Assembly: GCF_000337595.1 (NCBI RefSeq)
Contig: NZ_AOIL01000032.1
Coordinates: forward strand, 92,393-124,789
Source of the DNA: Natrialba taiwanensis DSM 12281
GTDB taxonomy: Archaea; Halobacteriota; Halobacteria; Halobacteriales; Natrialbaceae
Direction of reading: 5' to 3'
Length of the DNA stretch: 32,397 bases
A program made the position numbers and the translations under genes. The stretch's first letter is position 1. Each line of letters opens with the position of its first letter. Under the pieces are notes generated by a model. The model did no database searches and had not been told where the DNA came from. It saw nothing but the letters and a program-made list of their open reading frames with translations. Positions 7,310 through 15,280 of the stretch are shown piece by piece.

Positions 7310-8381
7310 CGCTATCACCCTTCCTCTCGAACGCCGCGGCCTGTCGCTCGAGTTCGGGCGGTTGTTCGGCGTAGACGTGCCGGAACATGTCCGCGGGATC
7401 GAGTTCGTCGCGGGCCGCGTTCGCCCGGTCGATAGCGTCGGCGATTTCGGAGTCCACCCGCTCGTCGATCGTCGCCTTGGTTTCCTCGTCGAGCAGCCCT
7501 CGGTTCTCTAAGTACACCTGAAAGCGCACGATCGGGTCACGGGCCTCCCACTCGTCCTCCTCGGCAGCCTCGCGGTAGACGGACGGGTCGTCGGAAGTCG
7601 TGTGCATCGACCGGCGGTAGGTCAGCGCCTCGACGAGGGTCGGGTCGCCGTCTCGCGCCCGTTCGATCGCCTCGGAGACGATGCGATAGACGCCCAGAAC
7701 GTCGTTGCCGTCGACTCGAACGCCGTCGATACCCGCTGCGATCGCCTTCTGGGCGAGGGTCTCCGCCGCGGTCTGATCCTCGAGTCTGGTCGAGATCGCG
7801 TACCGGTTGTTCTGACAGAGAAAGACCGTCTGCGCGCCGTACACGCCGGCGAAGTTGAGCGCCTCGTAGACGTCTCCCTCGCTGGTCGCGCCGTCGCCGA
7901 AGTACGTGAGTGCGACGTTCGGGCTCTCCTGGATCGCTTCGCCCCAGCCGACGCCGGCGGCGTGAAGCGGCTGGGTTCCGACGGGAATCGCCGGCGGAAG
8001 CGCGTGCTCGTCGGCCGGAATATCGGCCCCTTCCTCCATTCCCATCGCGTACTCGAGGATCCGCTGCGGTGGCGTTTCGCGAACCATGAGCGCCGATTGC
8101 TCGCGAAACGAGGGGACGATCCAGTCGTCTTCGTCCATCGCGAACGCGCTGCCAACCTGCGCCGCTTCCTGGCCGATCGCGGGGGCGTACGTCCCGAGTT
8201 CACCGCGGCGTTGCAACGAAATCGCGCGCTCGTCGAGTCGGCGGGCGCGTTTCATCGCTTCGTAACAGTCGAGCAGTTCGTCGTCGGAGAGCGACGGGGC
8301 CAGGTCCTCGTCGACCGTCCCGTCCTCGGCGAGCACCTGCACGGACCGGATCGTAAACTGTGCGATGTCCTCGCGTGGCAT
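7302..8381 (-). CDS. 2-oxoacid dehydrogenase E1 component, alpha subunit
   Basis: Alpha subunit of the same E1 heterotetramer, 359 residues. The thiamine-diphosphate motif is clear: GDGATSEGDVYEALNFAGVY around residue 170, followed by the FLCQNNRYAIST block that completes metal and cofactor binding. The phosphorylation-loop-like sequence with RRSMHTTSDDPSVYR (near 255) matches the conserved R-x-x-x-H-T-T-x-D-D region of branched-chain or pyruvate E1 alpha. The N-terminal 25 residues (FTIRSVQVLAEDGT) resemble the start of pyruvate-type E1 alpha from bacteria and haloarchaea. The acyl substrate cannot be decided from sequence; haloarchaea have several such paralogues. First gene of a two-gene operon. 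Confidence 0.9.
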   Translation of the reverse strand: MPREDIAQFTIRSVQVLAEDGTVDEDLAPSLSDDELLDCYEAMKRARRLDERAISLQRRGELGTYAPAIGQEAAQVGSAFAMDEDDWIVPSFREQSALMVRETPPQRILEYAMGMEEGADIPADEHALPPAIPVGTQPLHAAGVGWGEAIQESPNVALTYFGDGATSEGDVYEALNFAGVYGAQTVFLCQNNRYAISTRLEDQTAAETLAQKAIAAGIDGVRVDGNDVLGVYRIVSEAIERARDGDPTLVEALTYRRSMHTTSDDPSVYREAAEEDEWEARDPIVRFQVYLENRGLLDEETKATIDERVDSEIADAIDRANAARDELDPADMFRHVYAEQPPELERQAAAFERKGDSDG

Positions 8382-8519
8382 AGTCCGGATACGCCACCGA
8401 GCGAGTTAATGCGACACCCGGTGCACGACGGCCTCGTCGTTCCATCAACAAGGACCATCACTGTTGGCAATACAGTCCGCTGTCCCGACATTGAATAGTG
8501 GGGACGGGGTACGGCGGAT

Positions 8520-8969
8520 ATGAACGACTCACTCACACCTCCTCCAGAAGCGTACGAACAACCGGTCTACGCCGTCTTTCGCGTTCTCGTCGGACTCCTC
8601 TTTTTCCAGCACGGCGCACAGAAACTGCTCGGACTGTTCGGCGGTGTCGACGGCAGCGGCGCTACTGCCTCGCTAACCAGCATGTACGGTGTCGCCGGCG
8701 TCGTCGAACTGCTCGGCGGCCTGCTCATCGCTCTCGGTGTCCTCACTCGAGTCGTCGCCATCGTGACGGCCGGACAGATGGCTGTCGCTCAGTATCTCCA
8801 ACATCTCCCCGAGGGTCTCGTTCCAATCCAGAACGGCGGTGAACTCGGCTTGCTCTACATCGCAGCGTTTCTCGCCCTCATCGCGTACGGCAGCGGGCGG
8901 TACAGTCTCGACGCTCTCCTGTTCGATCGCGACTCCGCGACCGAGAGCAGGGTTTCCGTTAGCTCATAA
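8520..8969 (+). CDS. DoxX family membrane protein
   Basis: Small integral membrane protein of 149 residues with four predicted hydrophobic helices. The early motif VGLLFFQHGAQKLLGLFGG and the second-helix GVVELLGGLLIALGVLTR are hallmarks of the DoxX family; the third helix is AIVTAGQMAVAQYLQHLP and the fourth LGLLYIAAFLALIAYGSG. Family members are linked to quinone or thiosulfate redox chemistry and stress, but most have no assigned function. The gene diverges from the E1 operon and its last 11 bases overlap the 3' end of ureF, a convergent arrangement. Confidence 0.88.
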   Translation: MNDSLTPPPEAYEQPVYAVFRVLVGLLFFQHGAQKLLGLFGGVDGSGATASLTSMYGVAGVVELLGGLLIALGVLTRVVAIVTAGQMAVAQYLQHLPEGLVPIQNGGELGLLYIAAFLALIAYGSGRYSLDALLFDRDSATESRVSVSS

Positions 8970-9720
8970 ACAACCGTCTGCCGGCTCGTTCGTGTCGCAT
9001 ACCCATGATCTCGGCCATCGGTGCGAACGCGGCCATCGCCGTTACGTCCTCGTCGACGTGGCGTTCGCACACGTCGGTAATCACCGGTTCGAGCGATTCG
9101 AGCACCGACTGTATCTCGGTGTGGCTGAACCGGCCGAGTCGCTGTGCCGCCCCGAGCAGTCCGGTAACGAACGAATACGCGTGCGCGAGGCAGGCCGACA
9201 GTTGCGAGAGATCGCGGGCCGCGGCGACAACGCCGAAGACGACCGGATAGTGCCCCGGCGTCGCGTCGCTGTCGATTGCGTCGGCGAACGGAGCCACGAG
9301 ATCGCCGCCATCGGCGACCGACGACCCCGTTTCGGCTGACGGATCCTCGCGCCCATCTGCAGTTGAACTAGTCGCGGTCGCCGGCCCGAAGAGTTCACAG
9401 AGCTTCGCCCCCGCCTTCGTCGAACTCTCGCGGAACTCGCGCGGCATCGTCACCGCGTGCAGGCGCTCGTCGACCGCGAACAGCCGCTCGATATCGCCCG
9501 CAGCAGCCGCAGCGTGGGCGTTCGCCAGCGCGACGGTTTCGCAGGGTCCGACCACGCGCCGGAGGTAGGCTGCGAGCAACGCTTGGAGGTCCTCGCCGTC
9601 TTCGAGCCGATCCTCGTTGAGATACTGCTCTACCCCGTAGGAGGCCGTGTACCCGCCGACCGGAAGAAACGAGTCCGAGAGCCGGAGTGCAGTCAGAAAC
9701 GAACTGGGATCAGGCGTCAT
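8959..9720 (-). CDS. ureF: Urease accessory protein UreF
   Basis: Cytoplasmic chaperone that, with UreD and UreG, forms the complex that activates apo-urease with nickel and carbon dioxide. The 253-residue protein starts with the conserved ALRLSDSFLPVGGYTASYGVEQYL-type block and keeps the all-helical UreF pattern; the acidic insert around residues 120-150 (rich in Ser, Asp and Gly) is a haloarchaeal-type linker. It is the last gene of the ure operon, five bases after ureE, and ends convergent with and overlapping the DoxX gene. In bacterial systems UreF gates UreG GTP hydrolysis; the same role is inferred here. Confidence 0.9.
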   Translation of the reverse strand: MTPDPSSFLTALRLSDSFLPVGGYTASYGVEQYLNEDRLEDGEDLQALLAAYLRRVVGPCETVALANAHAAAAAGDIERLFAVDERLHAVTMPREFRESSTKAGAKLCELFGPATATSSTADGREDPSAETGSSVADGGDLVAPFADAIDSDATPGHYPVVFGVVAAARDLSQLSACLAHAYSFVTGLLGAAQRLGRFSHTEIQSVLESLEPVITDVCERHVDEDVTAMAAFAPMAEIMGMRHERAGRRLFMS

Positions 9721-9725
9721 TCGTG

Positions 9726-10430
9726 TCAGTGTTCCCGTCGTGAACTCGTGTCGTGTCCGTAGTCATGGTCGTGGTCGTTCCCGGTGCCGTGCTGGTGGTC
9801 TCCAGTATGACTGTGCTGGTGATCGGTCTCGTGATCGTGACTGGTGTGGCCAAGCCCGCGCGTATGCTGGTGGCCTCCATCGTGAGTATGCTCGTGCTCA
9901 TGCTTGCGTTCGCCGCCGTGAGCGTGACCGTCGTTTCCTTCTTCGCGGTCCGTCACGAACAGGTCGGCGTCGACCGTCGTCTTCCGGATGTCCGCATCGG
10001 AAGCAACATCGGTGATGACGCGCTCGATGATGTGCTGATCCGCCTCCAGCGGGACGTAGACTACTCCGTCTGTGACGGCAAGATCCCAGTGGTGGTTTCC
10101 GAGCCGATGCCCGAGTTCGATCGCCGTCGGTAGCGCCTCCGGAGTGGCTTCGGGAAGCGAAATCGCGATCGCCTCGCGGGGCTCGAACGCGACGACGATC
10201 ATTCGGTCGTCTTCGATGAGCAGCACGTCTCCAGCCGACACTGCCGGAGCGTCGACGATGACGCCGAGTTCGGTCCCGTCGTCAGTCGTTGCCCGGAACC
10301 GCGATCGACGGCGATTCTCGGCGTCGATGACGACCCGTTCGAGGGTCCCGTTCTCCTCGTGGGTTGCACGAAGCGCCGCGAGTTCGTCGTCGGCGTGGAC
10401 GTTGCCGACGATGGTGTCGATGCGCTCCAT
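9726..10430 (-). CDS. ureE: Urease accessory protein UreE with long His-rich tail
   Basis: Nickel metallochaperone, 234 residues, which delivers Ni(II) to UreG and the UreDFG-urease complex. The N-terminal domain starts at [11 protein letters not shown] and the C-terminal domain carries the GHRLGNHHWDLAV metal-binding block (the conserved GNxH region). The last 68 residues form an extreme His/Asp/Gly tail with 20 histidines, for example KHEHEHTH and DHQHSH, a probable nickel store like the His-rich tail of Klebsiella UreE but longer. The chosen ATG at 10430 overlaps the ureD stop (ATGA); the reading frame stays open further upstream but that part is Arg-rich and not family-like. Confidence 0.92.
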   Translation of the reverse strand: MERIDTIVGNVHADDELAALRATHEENGTLERVVIDAENRRRSRFRATTDDGTELGVIVDAPAVSAGDVLLIEDDRMIVVAFEPREAIAISLPEATPEALPTAIELGHRLGNHHWDLAVTDGVVYVPLEADQHIIERVITDVASDADIRKTTVDADLFVTDREEGNDGHAHGGERKHEHEHTHDGGHQHTRGLGHTSHDHETDHQHSHTGDHQHGTGNDHDHDYGHDTSSRREH

Positions 10431-11419
10431 CAGTATCGCCGGTCGGCGGGTGCGCCGACGCCGAGTGTCCGGTGTCTGATTTCGTCCCACGCCTCGCGGA
10501 GGAGTTCGGTGACGTCCGCTTCCCGGTGGCCGAGGAGGCGAACAATTGCGCCGGCGTCCGCTGGCAGCCGCGACACGCCGGCCCGAACGCGCTCGTCGTC
10601 TCCAATCCGTTCGTGAAGGGCGTCGACGAGCGGTTCGAGGGCCGGCTGATGCGTATCGGCAACCGTTTCGGCGGCCTGCTCGGTCGCAGTCCCGTCTTCG
10701 CTCGGCGCGAAAACGTACAGCGACCCGACGACGCTGAACTCGCCGATACTGGCCGGATCCCGCGGGTCGCGCTCGGCCGGCCGAAGATCGACGGCGTCAG
10801 CGCAGACTAGGCGGCCGTCGTATTCGGCCTCGACGCGCGCGTGGTAGTGATCGAAGCCGAACGGTTCGTGATCGGTTAAGCCGTCCGGAACGAGCACGTC
10901 CGCAACGACGACCACCGCCTCGTCGGCGAGATCGATCGTCACCGTCTGGAGACAGCGGGCGTCTTCGTTGACAATCGTCGGTCCCGGGATGTACTCGAGG
11001 TAACCTCCCTCCGCCGCTCGGAGTGAGGCGTCGAGGTGGGCGTAGTTTGCCGCCATGCTGTGGACTTTCGTCGCACTCTGGGTCGTCACGTGCACACGAG
11101 CACCGGGGTGTGCGTCGATAGCCATTCGGTGGCGGTCCCCCTGTGCGACGCCGCCGGTTGGCTCCTGCGCGACCAGCGTTGTGAGCCCCGGTGCCGGATC
11201 GGTGTCGAGGGTGCCGGTCAGATGATACGGCACCGTCACGCGGTCCCGAATTAGCCGCGTCGGCCCGTCGCCAGCGCGGGCGACCGTCGCCTCGAGCAGG
11301 CCGTTCTTTCCCGGCCCGCCGGCGGGTGCCTGCGCGAGGGATTCGTCGGCATAGTCCTCGAACGCCGGGGGGAGCCGCGCCGAGTCGACCGTCCCCACGC
11401 TCGACCCGCCTACGCTCAC
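10430..11419 (-). CDS. ureD: Urease accessory protein UreD (UreH)
   Basis: Scaffold protein that binds apo-urease and recruits UreF and UreG during nickel loading. The 329-residue product shows UreD landmarks: [18 protein letters not shown] near residue 80, [14 protein letters not shown] near 110 and [16 protein letters not shown] near 140, the last matching the conserved block of the family. The N-terminal 35 residues are a Gly/Ala/Pro-rich extension. The start is a GTG whose last bases overlap the ureG stop (GTGA), so translation is probably coupled. A long C-terminal part with [20 protein letters not shown] follows, and its end overlaps the ureE ATG. Confidence 0.9.
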   Translation of the reverse strand: MSVGGSSVGTVDSARLPPAFEDYADESLAQAPAGGPGKNGLLEATVARAGDGPTRLIRDRVTVPYHLTGTLDTDPAPGLTTLVAQEPTGGVAQGDRHRMAIDAHPGARVHVTTQSATKVHSMAANYAHLDASLRAAEGGYLEYIPGPTIVNEDARCLQTVTIDLADEAVVVVADVLVPDGLTDHEPFGFDHYHARVEAEYDGRLVCADAVDLRPAERDPRDPASIGEFSVVGSLYVFAPSEDGTATEQAAETVADTHQPALEPLVDALHERIGDDERVRAGVSRLPADAGAIVRLLGHREADVTELLREAWDEIRHRTLGVGAPADRRY

Positions 11420-12036
11420 GCGAACAACACCTCCCGCTCGACGTGCTCGAGCACCGCATCGACCCCCTCCCCGTCCTTGCAGTTCGTGAAGACGAACGGG
11501 TCCTCACCCCGGACCGCTGCGGCGTCCTCGTCGATCACGTCCAGATCGGCATCGACGTGGGGCGCAAGATCCGTCTTATTGACGACCAGCAGATCGGCCT
11601 GCGTGACGCCCGGTCCACGCTTTCGCGGAATGTCCTCTCCCTCTGCAACCGAGATAACGAACAGGAAGTAATCGGCCAGTTCCGGATTGAAGGTCGCAGC
11701 CAGGTTGTCGCCGCCGCTCTCGATCAGCACCACGTCCAACTCCGGATGGCGCTCGGTGAACTCGTCGATCGTCGCGAGGTTCATCGACGGGTCCTCGCGG
11801 ATACCCGTGTGCGGGCAGGCGCCGGTTTCGACGCCCTCGACGAGTTCGTCCGGGATCAGTCCGTCGAAGGACTCCCGGAACACGTCGGCGTCCTCCTGGG
11901 TCATGATGTCGTTGGCGATGACGCCGACCTCGTAGTCGCGCTCGACGAGTTCAGGGACGAGCCGGCGAACCATCGCAGTTTTACCCGAGCCGACGGGGCC
12001 ACCGAGTCCGACTTTTGCGACATCGCGGTAGCCCAT
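11416..12036 (-). CDS. ureG: Urease accessory GTPase UreG
   Basis: SIMIBI-class GTPase that powers nickel insertion into urease, 206 residues. The P-loop is [10 protein letters not shown] (residues 12-21), the metal-binding CPH motif is at C74-P75-H76 ([13 protein letters not shown]), and the guanine-specificity motif is NKTD in [13 protein letters not shown]. The switch region [17 protein letters not shown] is also intact. It lacks the N-terminal His-rich extension found in some UreG; the histidine store is in UreE here. The ATG overlaps the ureA stop (ATGA) and the stop overlaps the ureD GTG, making one tightly packed operon. Confidence 0.95.
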   Translation of the reverse strand: MGYRDVAKVGLGGPVGSGKTAMVRRLVPELVERDYEVGVIANDIMTQEDADVFRESFDGLIPDELVEGVETGACPHTGIREDPSMNLATIDEFTERHPELDVVLIESGGDNLAATFNPELADYFLFVISVAEGEDIPRKRGPGVTQADLLVVNKTDLAPHVDADLDVIDEDAAAVRGEDPFVFTNCKDGEGVDAVLEHVEREVLFA

Positions 12037-12470
12037 CAGCGTACCTCCCGTGGCGTGTCAGTGCCACCGGTTTCTGGCGTCTCTCGGTCACTTGCACTGC
12101 GCTCATCGGCTGGCTCCCGTTTTTCGCCCGGTCGCGGACTGTCCATCTCGAGTTGCTCCGGACTATCGGCCCGAATCGGATCGTGAACGGTGACGAGCTT
12201 GGTGCCGTCCGGGAAGACCGGTTCGACCTGAATCATATCGATCAGCTCGGGAACGCCGTCCATGACGTCCTCGCGTGTGAGCAGTCGGGCCGCCTCAGTG
12301 CGAATCTGTGAGACGGACTTGCCGTCGCGGGCGGCCTCGCAGGCCCAGTCCGAAATGTAGGCGACCGACTCCGGATGGTTGAGCTTCACGCCGCGGTCCT
12401 TGCGCCGCCGGGCGAGTTCGGCAGCCATGAAGACCGTCAGACGCTCCATCTCCTTCGGCGAGAGGTTCAT
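12036..12470 (-). CDS. ureA: Urease subunit gamma
   Basis: Small structural subunit of urease, 144 residues. Residues 1-100 match the family from [20 protein letters not shown] through [40 protein letters not shown] and [15 protein letters not shown]. The usual length is about 100; the remaining 45 residues ([18 protein letters not shown] and similar) are a charged, probably disordered tail. It is separate from the beta subunit, as in most haloarchaeal and many bacterial ureases. The ATG at 12470 gives the canonical N-terminus, but the frame is open without a stop all the way back to the ureC terminator codon (see 12471-12644). The stop overlaps the ureG start. Confidence 0.93.
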   Translation of the reverse strand: MNLSPKEMERLTVFMAAELARRRKDRGVKLNHPESVAYISDWACEAARDGKSVSQIRTEAARLLTREDVMDGVPELIDMIQVEPVFPDGTKLVTVHDPIRADSPEQLEMDSPRPGEKREPADERSASDRETPETGGTDTPREVR

Positions 12471-12644
12471 CGGCGACGACGCACCTCCGCCTGGGTCGGC
12501 GACTGAACTCGTCGAGTCGCGGGCTCCGATCGTGTTGCGGGTTCCGGTCGTGTCGCGGGGACTGGTTGCGTCGTCGATGCGGTCGTGATCGTCGTCGGTG
12601 CCGGTGTAATCGTCGGTGTCAGTGTGTGGGTGGCAATCATTGAT
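12471..12644 (-). other. In-frame open acidic linker between ureC and ureA
   Basis: This 174-base spacer is in the same frame as both ureC and ureA and has no stop after the ureC TGA. Its hypothetical translation is Asp/Thr-rich ([19 protein letters not shown] and later [13 protein letters not shown]) and about three quarters of its codons end in G or C by hand count, as in a real haloarchaeal coding sequence. No ATG, GTG or TTG occurs in this frame. In another frame a 57-codon open frame (12467-12640) starts four bases after the ureC stop and ends overlapping the ureA ATG. That product is basic (Thr/Pro/Arg-rich), so it is less likely to be real. Confidence 0.5.
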
Positions 12645-14351
12645 TCAGAGAAGGTACCGCTGTGCGAGGGGAATTTCCTCGGCGGGGTCGCAGGTGACGT
12701 GTTCGCCGTCGACCGCTACTTCGAAGGTCTGGGCGTCGATGTCGATGTCGTCGGGGCAGCGGTCGTTGTGAAGCATGTCCGATTTCTCGACGGAACGTGT
12801 ACCGCTAACGGGCCGGACCGGCGTTTTGAGATCATACGTGTCGCCGACGTCGTTCTCGTATGCAGCCTCGCTCACGAAGGTGAGTGAGAGGCCGTGTTTC
12901 GCTCGCCCCTGTGCGCCGGCGCGTTCGCGGCCCACGACGGGTTCGCAGGTCATCAACGAGCCGTTGGCTTCGCCCATCTGGGACCAGACCGGGAAGCCGC
13001 CCTTGATCACGGTCTCGGGTTTGATGCCGAAGAAGGCCGGATCCCACAGGGTAATGTCCGCCAGTTTGCCCGGTTCGAGCGAGCCGACGTAGTCGTTGAT
13101 CCCCGCGGTAATCGCGGGATTGATCGTGTACTTGGCGACGTACCGTTTGATGCGAGCGTTGTCGGCGTCGGTCCCTTCGTCCGCCTCGAGCGCACCCCGC
13201 TGTGCCTTCATCTTATGAGCGGTCTGCCAGGTACGACAGATCAGTTCGCCCATCCGACCCATCGCCTGGGAGTCCGTCGTCATCATCGAAATCGCGCCGG
13301 TGTCGTGGAGCACGTCCTCCGCGCCGATCGTCTCCGCGCGAATGCGCGATTCGGCGAAGGCGACGTCTTCGGGAACGTCGGGATTGAGGTGATGACAGAC
13401 CATCACCATGTCCAGGTGTTCGTCGAACGTGTTCTCGGTGTAGGGCATCGAGGGGTTCGTCGACGACGGGAGCATGTGCTCGTGGCCGATCAATTCGAGC
13501 ACGTCGGGCGCGTGGCCGCCGCCAGCCCCCTCGATGTGGAACGTATGAATCGCGCGGCCGTCGATCGCTGCGAAGGTATCTTCGACGAACCCCGACTCGT
13601 TTAACGTGTCCGTGTGGATACAGACCTGCACGTCTTCCTCGTCGGCGACCTCGAGACAGGTGTCAATCGCGGCGGGGGTCGACCCCCAATCCTCGTGGAG
13701 TTTGAGCCCGGCCGCACCGGCCTCGATCTGTTCGAAGAGTGCCTCGGGCTCGCTACTGTTCCCTTTTCCGTAGAAGCCGACGTTGACCGGCCAGTCCTCG
13801 GCGGCCTGCAGAAACCGCTGCACGTTTTGCGGCCCGGGCGTACAGGTCGTCGCGCCGCCGCCGAAGCCTCCGCCGAGCATGGTCGTAATTCCCGACGCGA
13901 GCGCGTGCTCGACCAGTTGCGGGCTGTTGAAGTGAACGTGGATGTCGAGTGCCCCCGGCGTCGCAATCAACCCGTCCGCCGGGATCGTGTCCGTGCTCGG
14001 ACCGATCACCATGTCGACGCCGTCCATCGTATCGGGGTTGCCGGCCTTCCCGACGCCGGCGATTTCCCCGTTTCGGACGCCGATGTCGCCCTTTCGAACG
14101 CCCAGTACGGGATCGATGATCACGACGTTCGTAAACGCCCAGTCGAGGGCCCCCTCGGCTTGCGTCGTACCCGATTGCATCCCCATCCCGTCGCGCATCG
14201 TCTTCCCGCCGCCGAAGACCGCCTCCTCGCCGGGGACGGCGTGATCGGTTTCGATCTCCGCCAACAGGTTCGTATCGCCAAGCCGAACTCGATCGCCTTC
14301 GGTCGGTCCGAACAGTTCCGTGTACTCCGCCCGCGGGAGTTCTCGACTCAT
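12645..14351 (-). CDS. ureC: Urease subunit alpha (catalytic)
   Basis: Catalytic subunit of the nickel enzyme urease (urea + water to ammonia and carbamate), 568 residues, the normal length. All active-site residues are visible: His138 and His140 (ALDIHVHF), the carbamylated Lys217 ([11 protein letters not shown]), His246 ([11 protein letters not shown]), His272 ([13 protein letters not shown]), the catalytic His320 (MVCHHLNPD) and Asp360 ([13 protein letters not shown]). Numbers are for this protein, and those from 217 on coincide with the usual Klebsiella numbering. The ATG at 14351 overlaps the ureB stop (ATGA). The enzyme is therefore expected to be active once UreDEFG have loaded nickel. 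No nickel transporter is seen in this window. Confidence 0.97.
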   Translation of the reverse strand: MSRELPRAEYTELFGPTEGDRVRLGDTNLLAEIETDHAVPGEEAVFGGGKTMRDGMGMQSGTTQAEGALDWAFTNVVIIDPVLGVRKGDIGVRNGEIAGVGKAGNPDTMDGVDMVIGPSTDTIPADGLIATPGALDIHVHFNSPQLVEHALASGITTMLGGGFGGGATTCTPGPQNVQRFLQAAEDWPVNVGFYGKGNSSEPEALFEQIEAGAAGLKLHEDWGSTPAAIDTCLEVADEEDVQVCIHTDTLNESGFVEDTFAAIDGRAIHTFHIEGAGGGHAPDVLELIGHEHMLPSSTNPSMPYTENTFDEHLDMVMVCHHLNPDVPEDVAFAESRIRAETIGAEDVLHDTGAISMMTTDSQAMGRMGELICRTWQTAHKMKAQRGALEADEGTDADNARIKRYVAKYTINPAITAGINDYVGSLEPGKLADITLWDPAFFGIKPETVIKGGFPVWSQMGEANGSLMTCEPVVGRERAGAQGRAKHGLSLTFVSEAAYENDVGDTYDLKTPVRPVSGTRSVEKSDMLHNDRCPDDIDIDAQTFEVAVDGEHVTCDPAEEIPLAQRYLL

Positions 14352-14737
14352 GGTGTATCCTTCACGGACAGATATCCCCGTTTTCGGGCGCGCTCGAGCG
14401 CCGTTGCTTTCACGTCCTCGTCGTCGAGTTCACCGTCGACCAGGCCGCCCATGCCGCGGACGATTCGACCACCGCCGATGTCGACGAGGTCGACGTCGCG
14501 TTCGCAGCCCGGTTCGAATCTGATGGCCGTACCCGCCGGGATGTCGAGTCGCATTCCGTAGGCGGTCTCGCGGTCGAACGCGAGACCTGGGTTGACCTCG
14601 AAGAAGTGAAAGTGCGAGCCGACCTGGACGGGTCGGTCGCCGGTATTTTCGACCGTAACGGTCGCCGTCGGCCGCCCGTCGTTTATCAGTACCGGCTCGT
14701 CGGCCGGAAGTATCTCGCCCGGGACGAACGCGGTCAT
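14348..14737 (-). CDS. ureB: Urease subunit beta
   Basis: Second structural subunit of urease, 129 residues. The family landmarks are [20 protein letters not shown] at the start, [20 protein letters not shown] (residues 36-55, near the active-site flap) and [17 protein letters not shown]. The ATG at 14737 is preferred over an in-frame start 30 bases upstream because the family begins at this point. It is the first gene of the leftward ure operon; the unusual order with beta first (ureB-C-A-G-D-E-F) is common in haloarchaea. It overlaps ureC by four bases. Confidence 0.95.
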   Translation of the reverse strand: MTAFVPGEILPADEPVLINDGRPTATVTVENTGDRPVQVGSHFHFFEVNPGLAFDRETAYGMRLDIPAGTAIRFEPGCERDVDLVDIGGGRIVRGMGGLVDGELDDEDVKATALERARKRGYLSVKDTP

Positions 14738-14786
14738 TCGCTGATCACTCCGGTCCCGTGTTCCCACCGGATGACGAGCCGTCGTT

Positions 14787-14816
14787 TAGTATCGACCATT
14801 ATAGCGCGTAGTATCG
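14787..14816 (-). promoter_or_regulatory. ureB promoter with two TAGTATCG repeats
   Basis: The octamer TAGTATCG occurs twice as a direct repeat at 14787-14794 and 14809-14816, 22 bases apart, which is about two helical turns. Between them on the minus strand is CGCTATAATGG, whose TATAAT (14798-14803) is a good TATA box for the ureB operon; its transcript would start near 14770, some 30 to 35 bases before the ureB ATG. Flanking the TATA box, the repeats could bind a dimeric regulator. Function is inferred from position only. Confidence 0.45.
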
Positions 14817-14829
14817 GGACAATCAACGT

Positions 14830-14855
14830 AAGTATTCCTGTGATCGACAATACTT
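14830..14855. repeat. Inverted repeat upstream of the ure promoter
   Basis: AAGTATT and AATACTT form perfect seven-base arms around a 12-base spacer, about 14 bases upstream of the distal TAGTATCG copy. The arms resemble that octamer (AGTAT shared), so all may be half-sites for one regulator. It could also be incidental in an AT-rich gap. Confidence 0.4.
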
Positions 14856-15140
14856 GCGCAGTAAACCGTTGATTTGGATGAATAATAGGGACCGTCGCTC
14901 CGGCGTCGGACAACCGCGTGTCGATCCACGGCTCTCACTTCGCTTTCACAACACGGTCTACTAGCGACTACCGTGATAGCGTGCCCTTTTCGAGCCACAC
15001 CGTGAGCGCGCAACGCGACCTGATCGAGAATATGCCTATCGTTATCTATTAGACGGTATAGTAGACATTCACCGATTATACTAGGAGGGGAAATGAGACA
15101 CTGTCTGGTTAGTCACCCCTCTGATGCAGGATAGAATTTG

Positions 15141-15170
15141 TAGTATCTGTAGGGAATCCTTTTATATTAG
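15141..15170 (+). promoter_or_regulatory. urtA promoter: TATA box with upstream TAGTATC
   Basis: TTTATATTAG at 15161-15170 is a clear TATA-like box, giving a predicted start near 15190 and a leader of about 90 bases. TAGTATC at 15141-15147 lies about 20 bases upstream, the same core seen twice at the ureB promoter. The leader ends with a purine-rich GGCAGGGGTGA just ahead of the urtA GTG, a plausible ribosome-binding site. Confidence 0.45.
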
Positions 15171-15280
15171 GCCGGGATTCGCAGCGTGTAGACGATGTTT
15201 GGACGTTCATTGCCAGTTTCCGTGGTAGCGTTCCCTGCTGTACAACTATTGGGTGGCGGAACCGGCAGGGGTGACCGCGA

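Larger units (their letters stand above)
14738..15280. other. 543-base divergent regulatory region between ureB and urtA
   Basis: No convincing gene is present. The region holds the ureB promoter (TATA near 14798), the urtA promoter (TATA near 15161), four TAGTAT or complementary copies (14787, 14809, 15078 on the minus strand, 15141), a spaced inverted repeat at 14830-14855 and an 11-base palindrome AGACACTGTCT at 15096-15106. A 13-codon frame, ATG at 15093, follows an AGGAGG at 15083-15088 but is not clearly expressed. Confidence 0.5.

Noticed and set aside
9753..10133. Valine-rich frame opposite ureE
   Set aside because: It is the complement of the His/Asp repeat of UreE; the hydrophobic composition is an artefact of that repeat.
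12467..12640. 57-codon frame with coupled start and stop between ureC and ureA
   Set aside because: The product is Thr/Pro/Arg-rich and basic, unlike haloarchaeal proteins, and the competing frame is acidic with stronger G/C third positions. It is kept as an alternative, not called.
14786..15013. 75-codon frame in the ureB-urtA gap
   Set aside because: Arg/Cys/His mixture without haloarchaeal character, and it covers the ure promoter elements.
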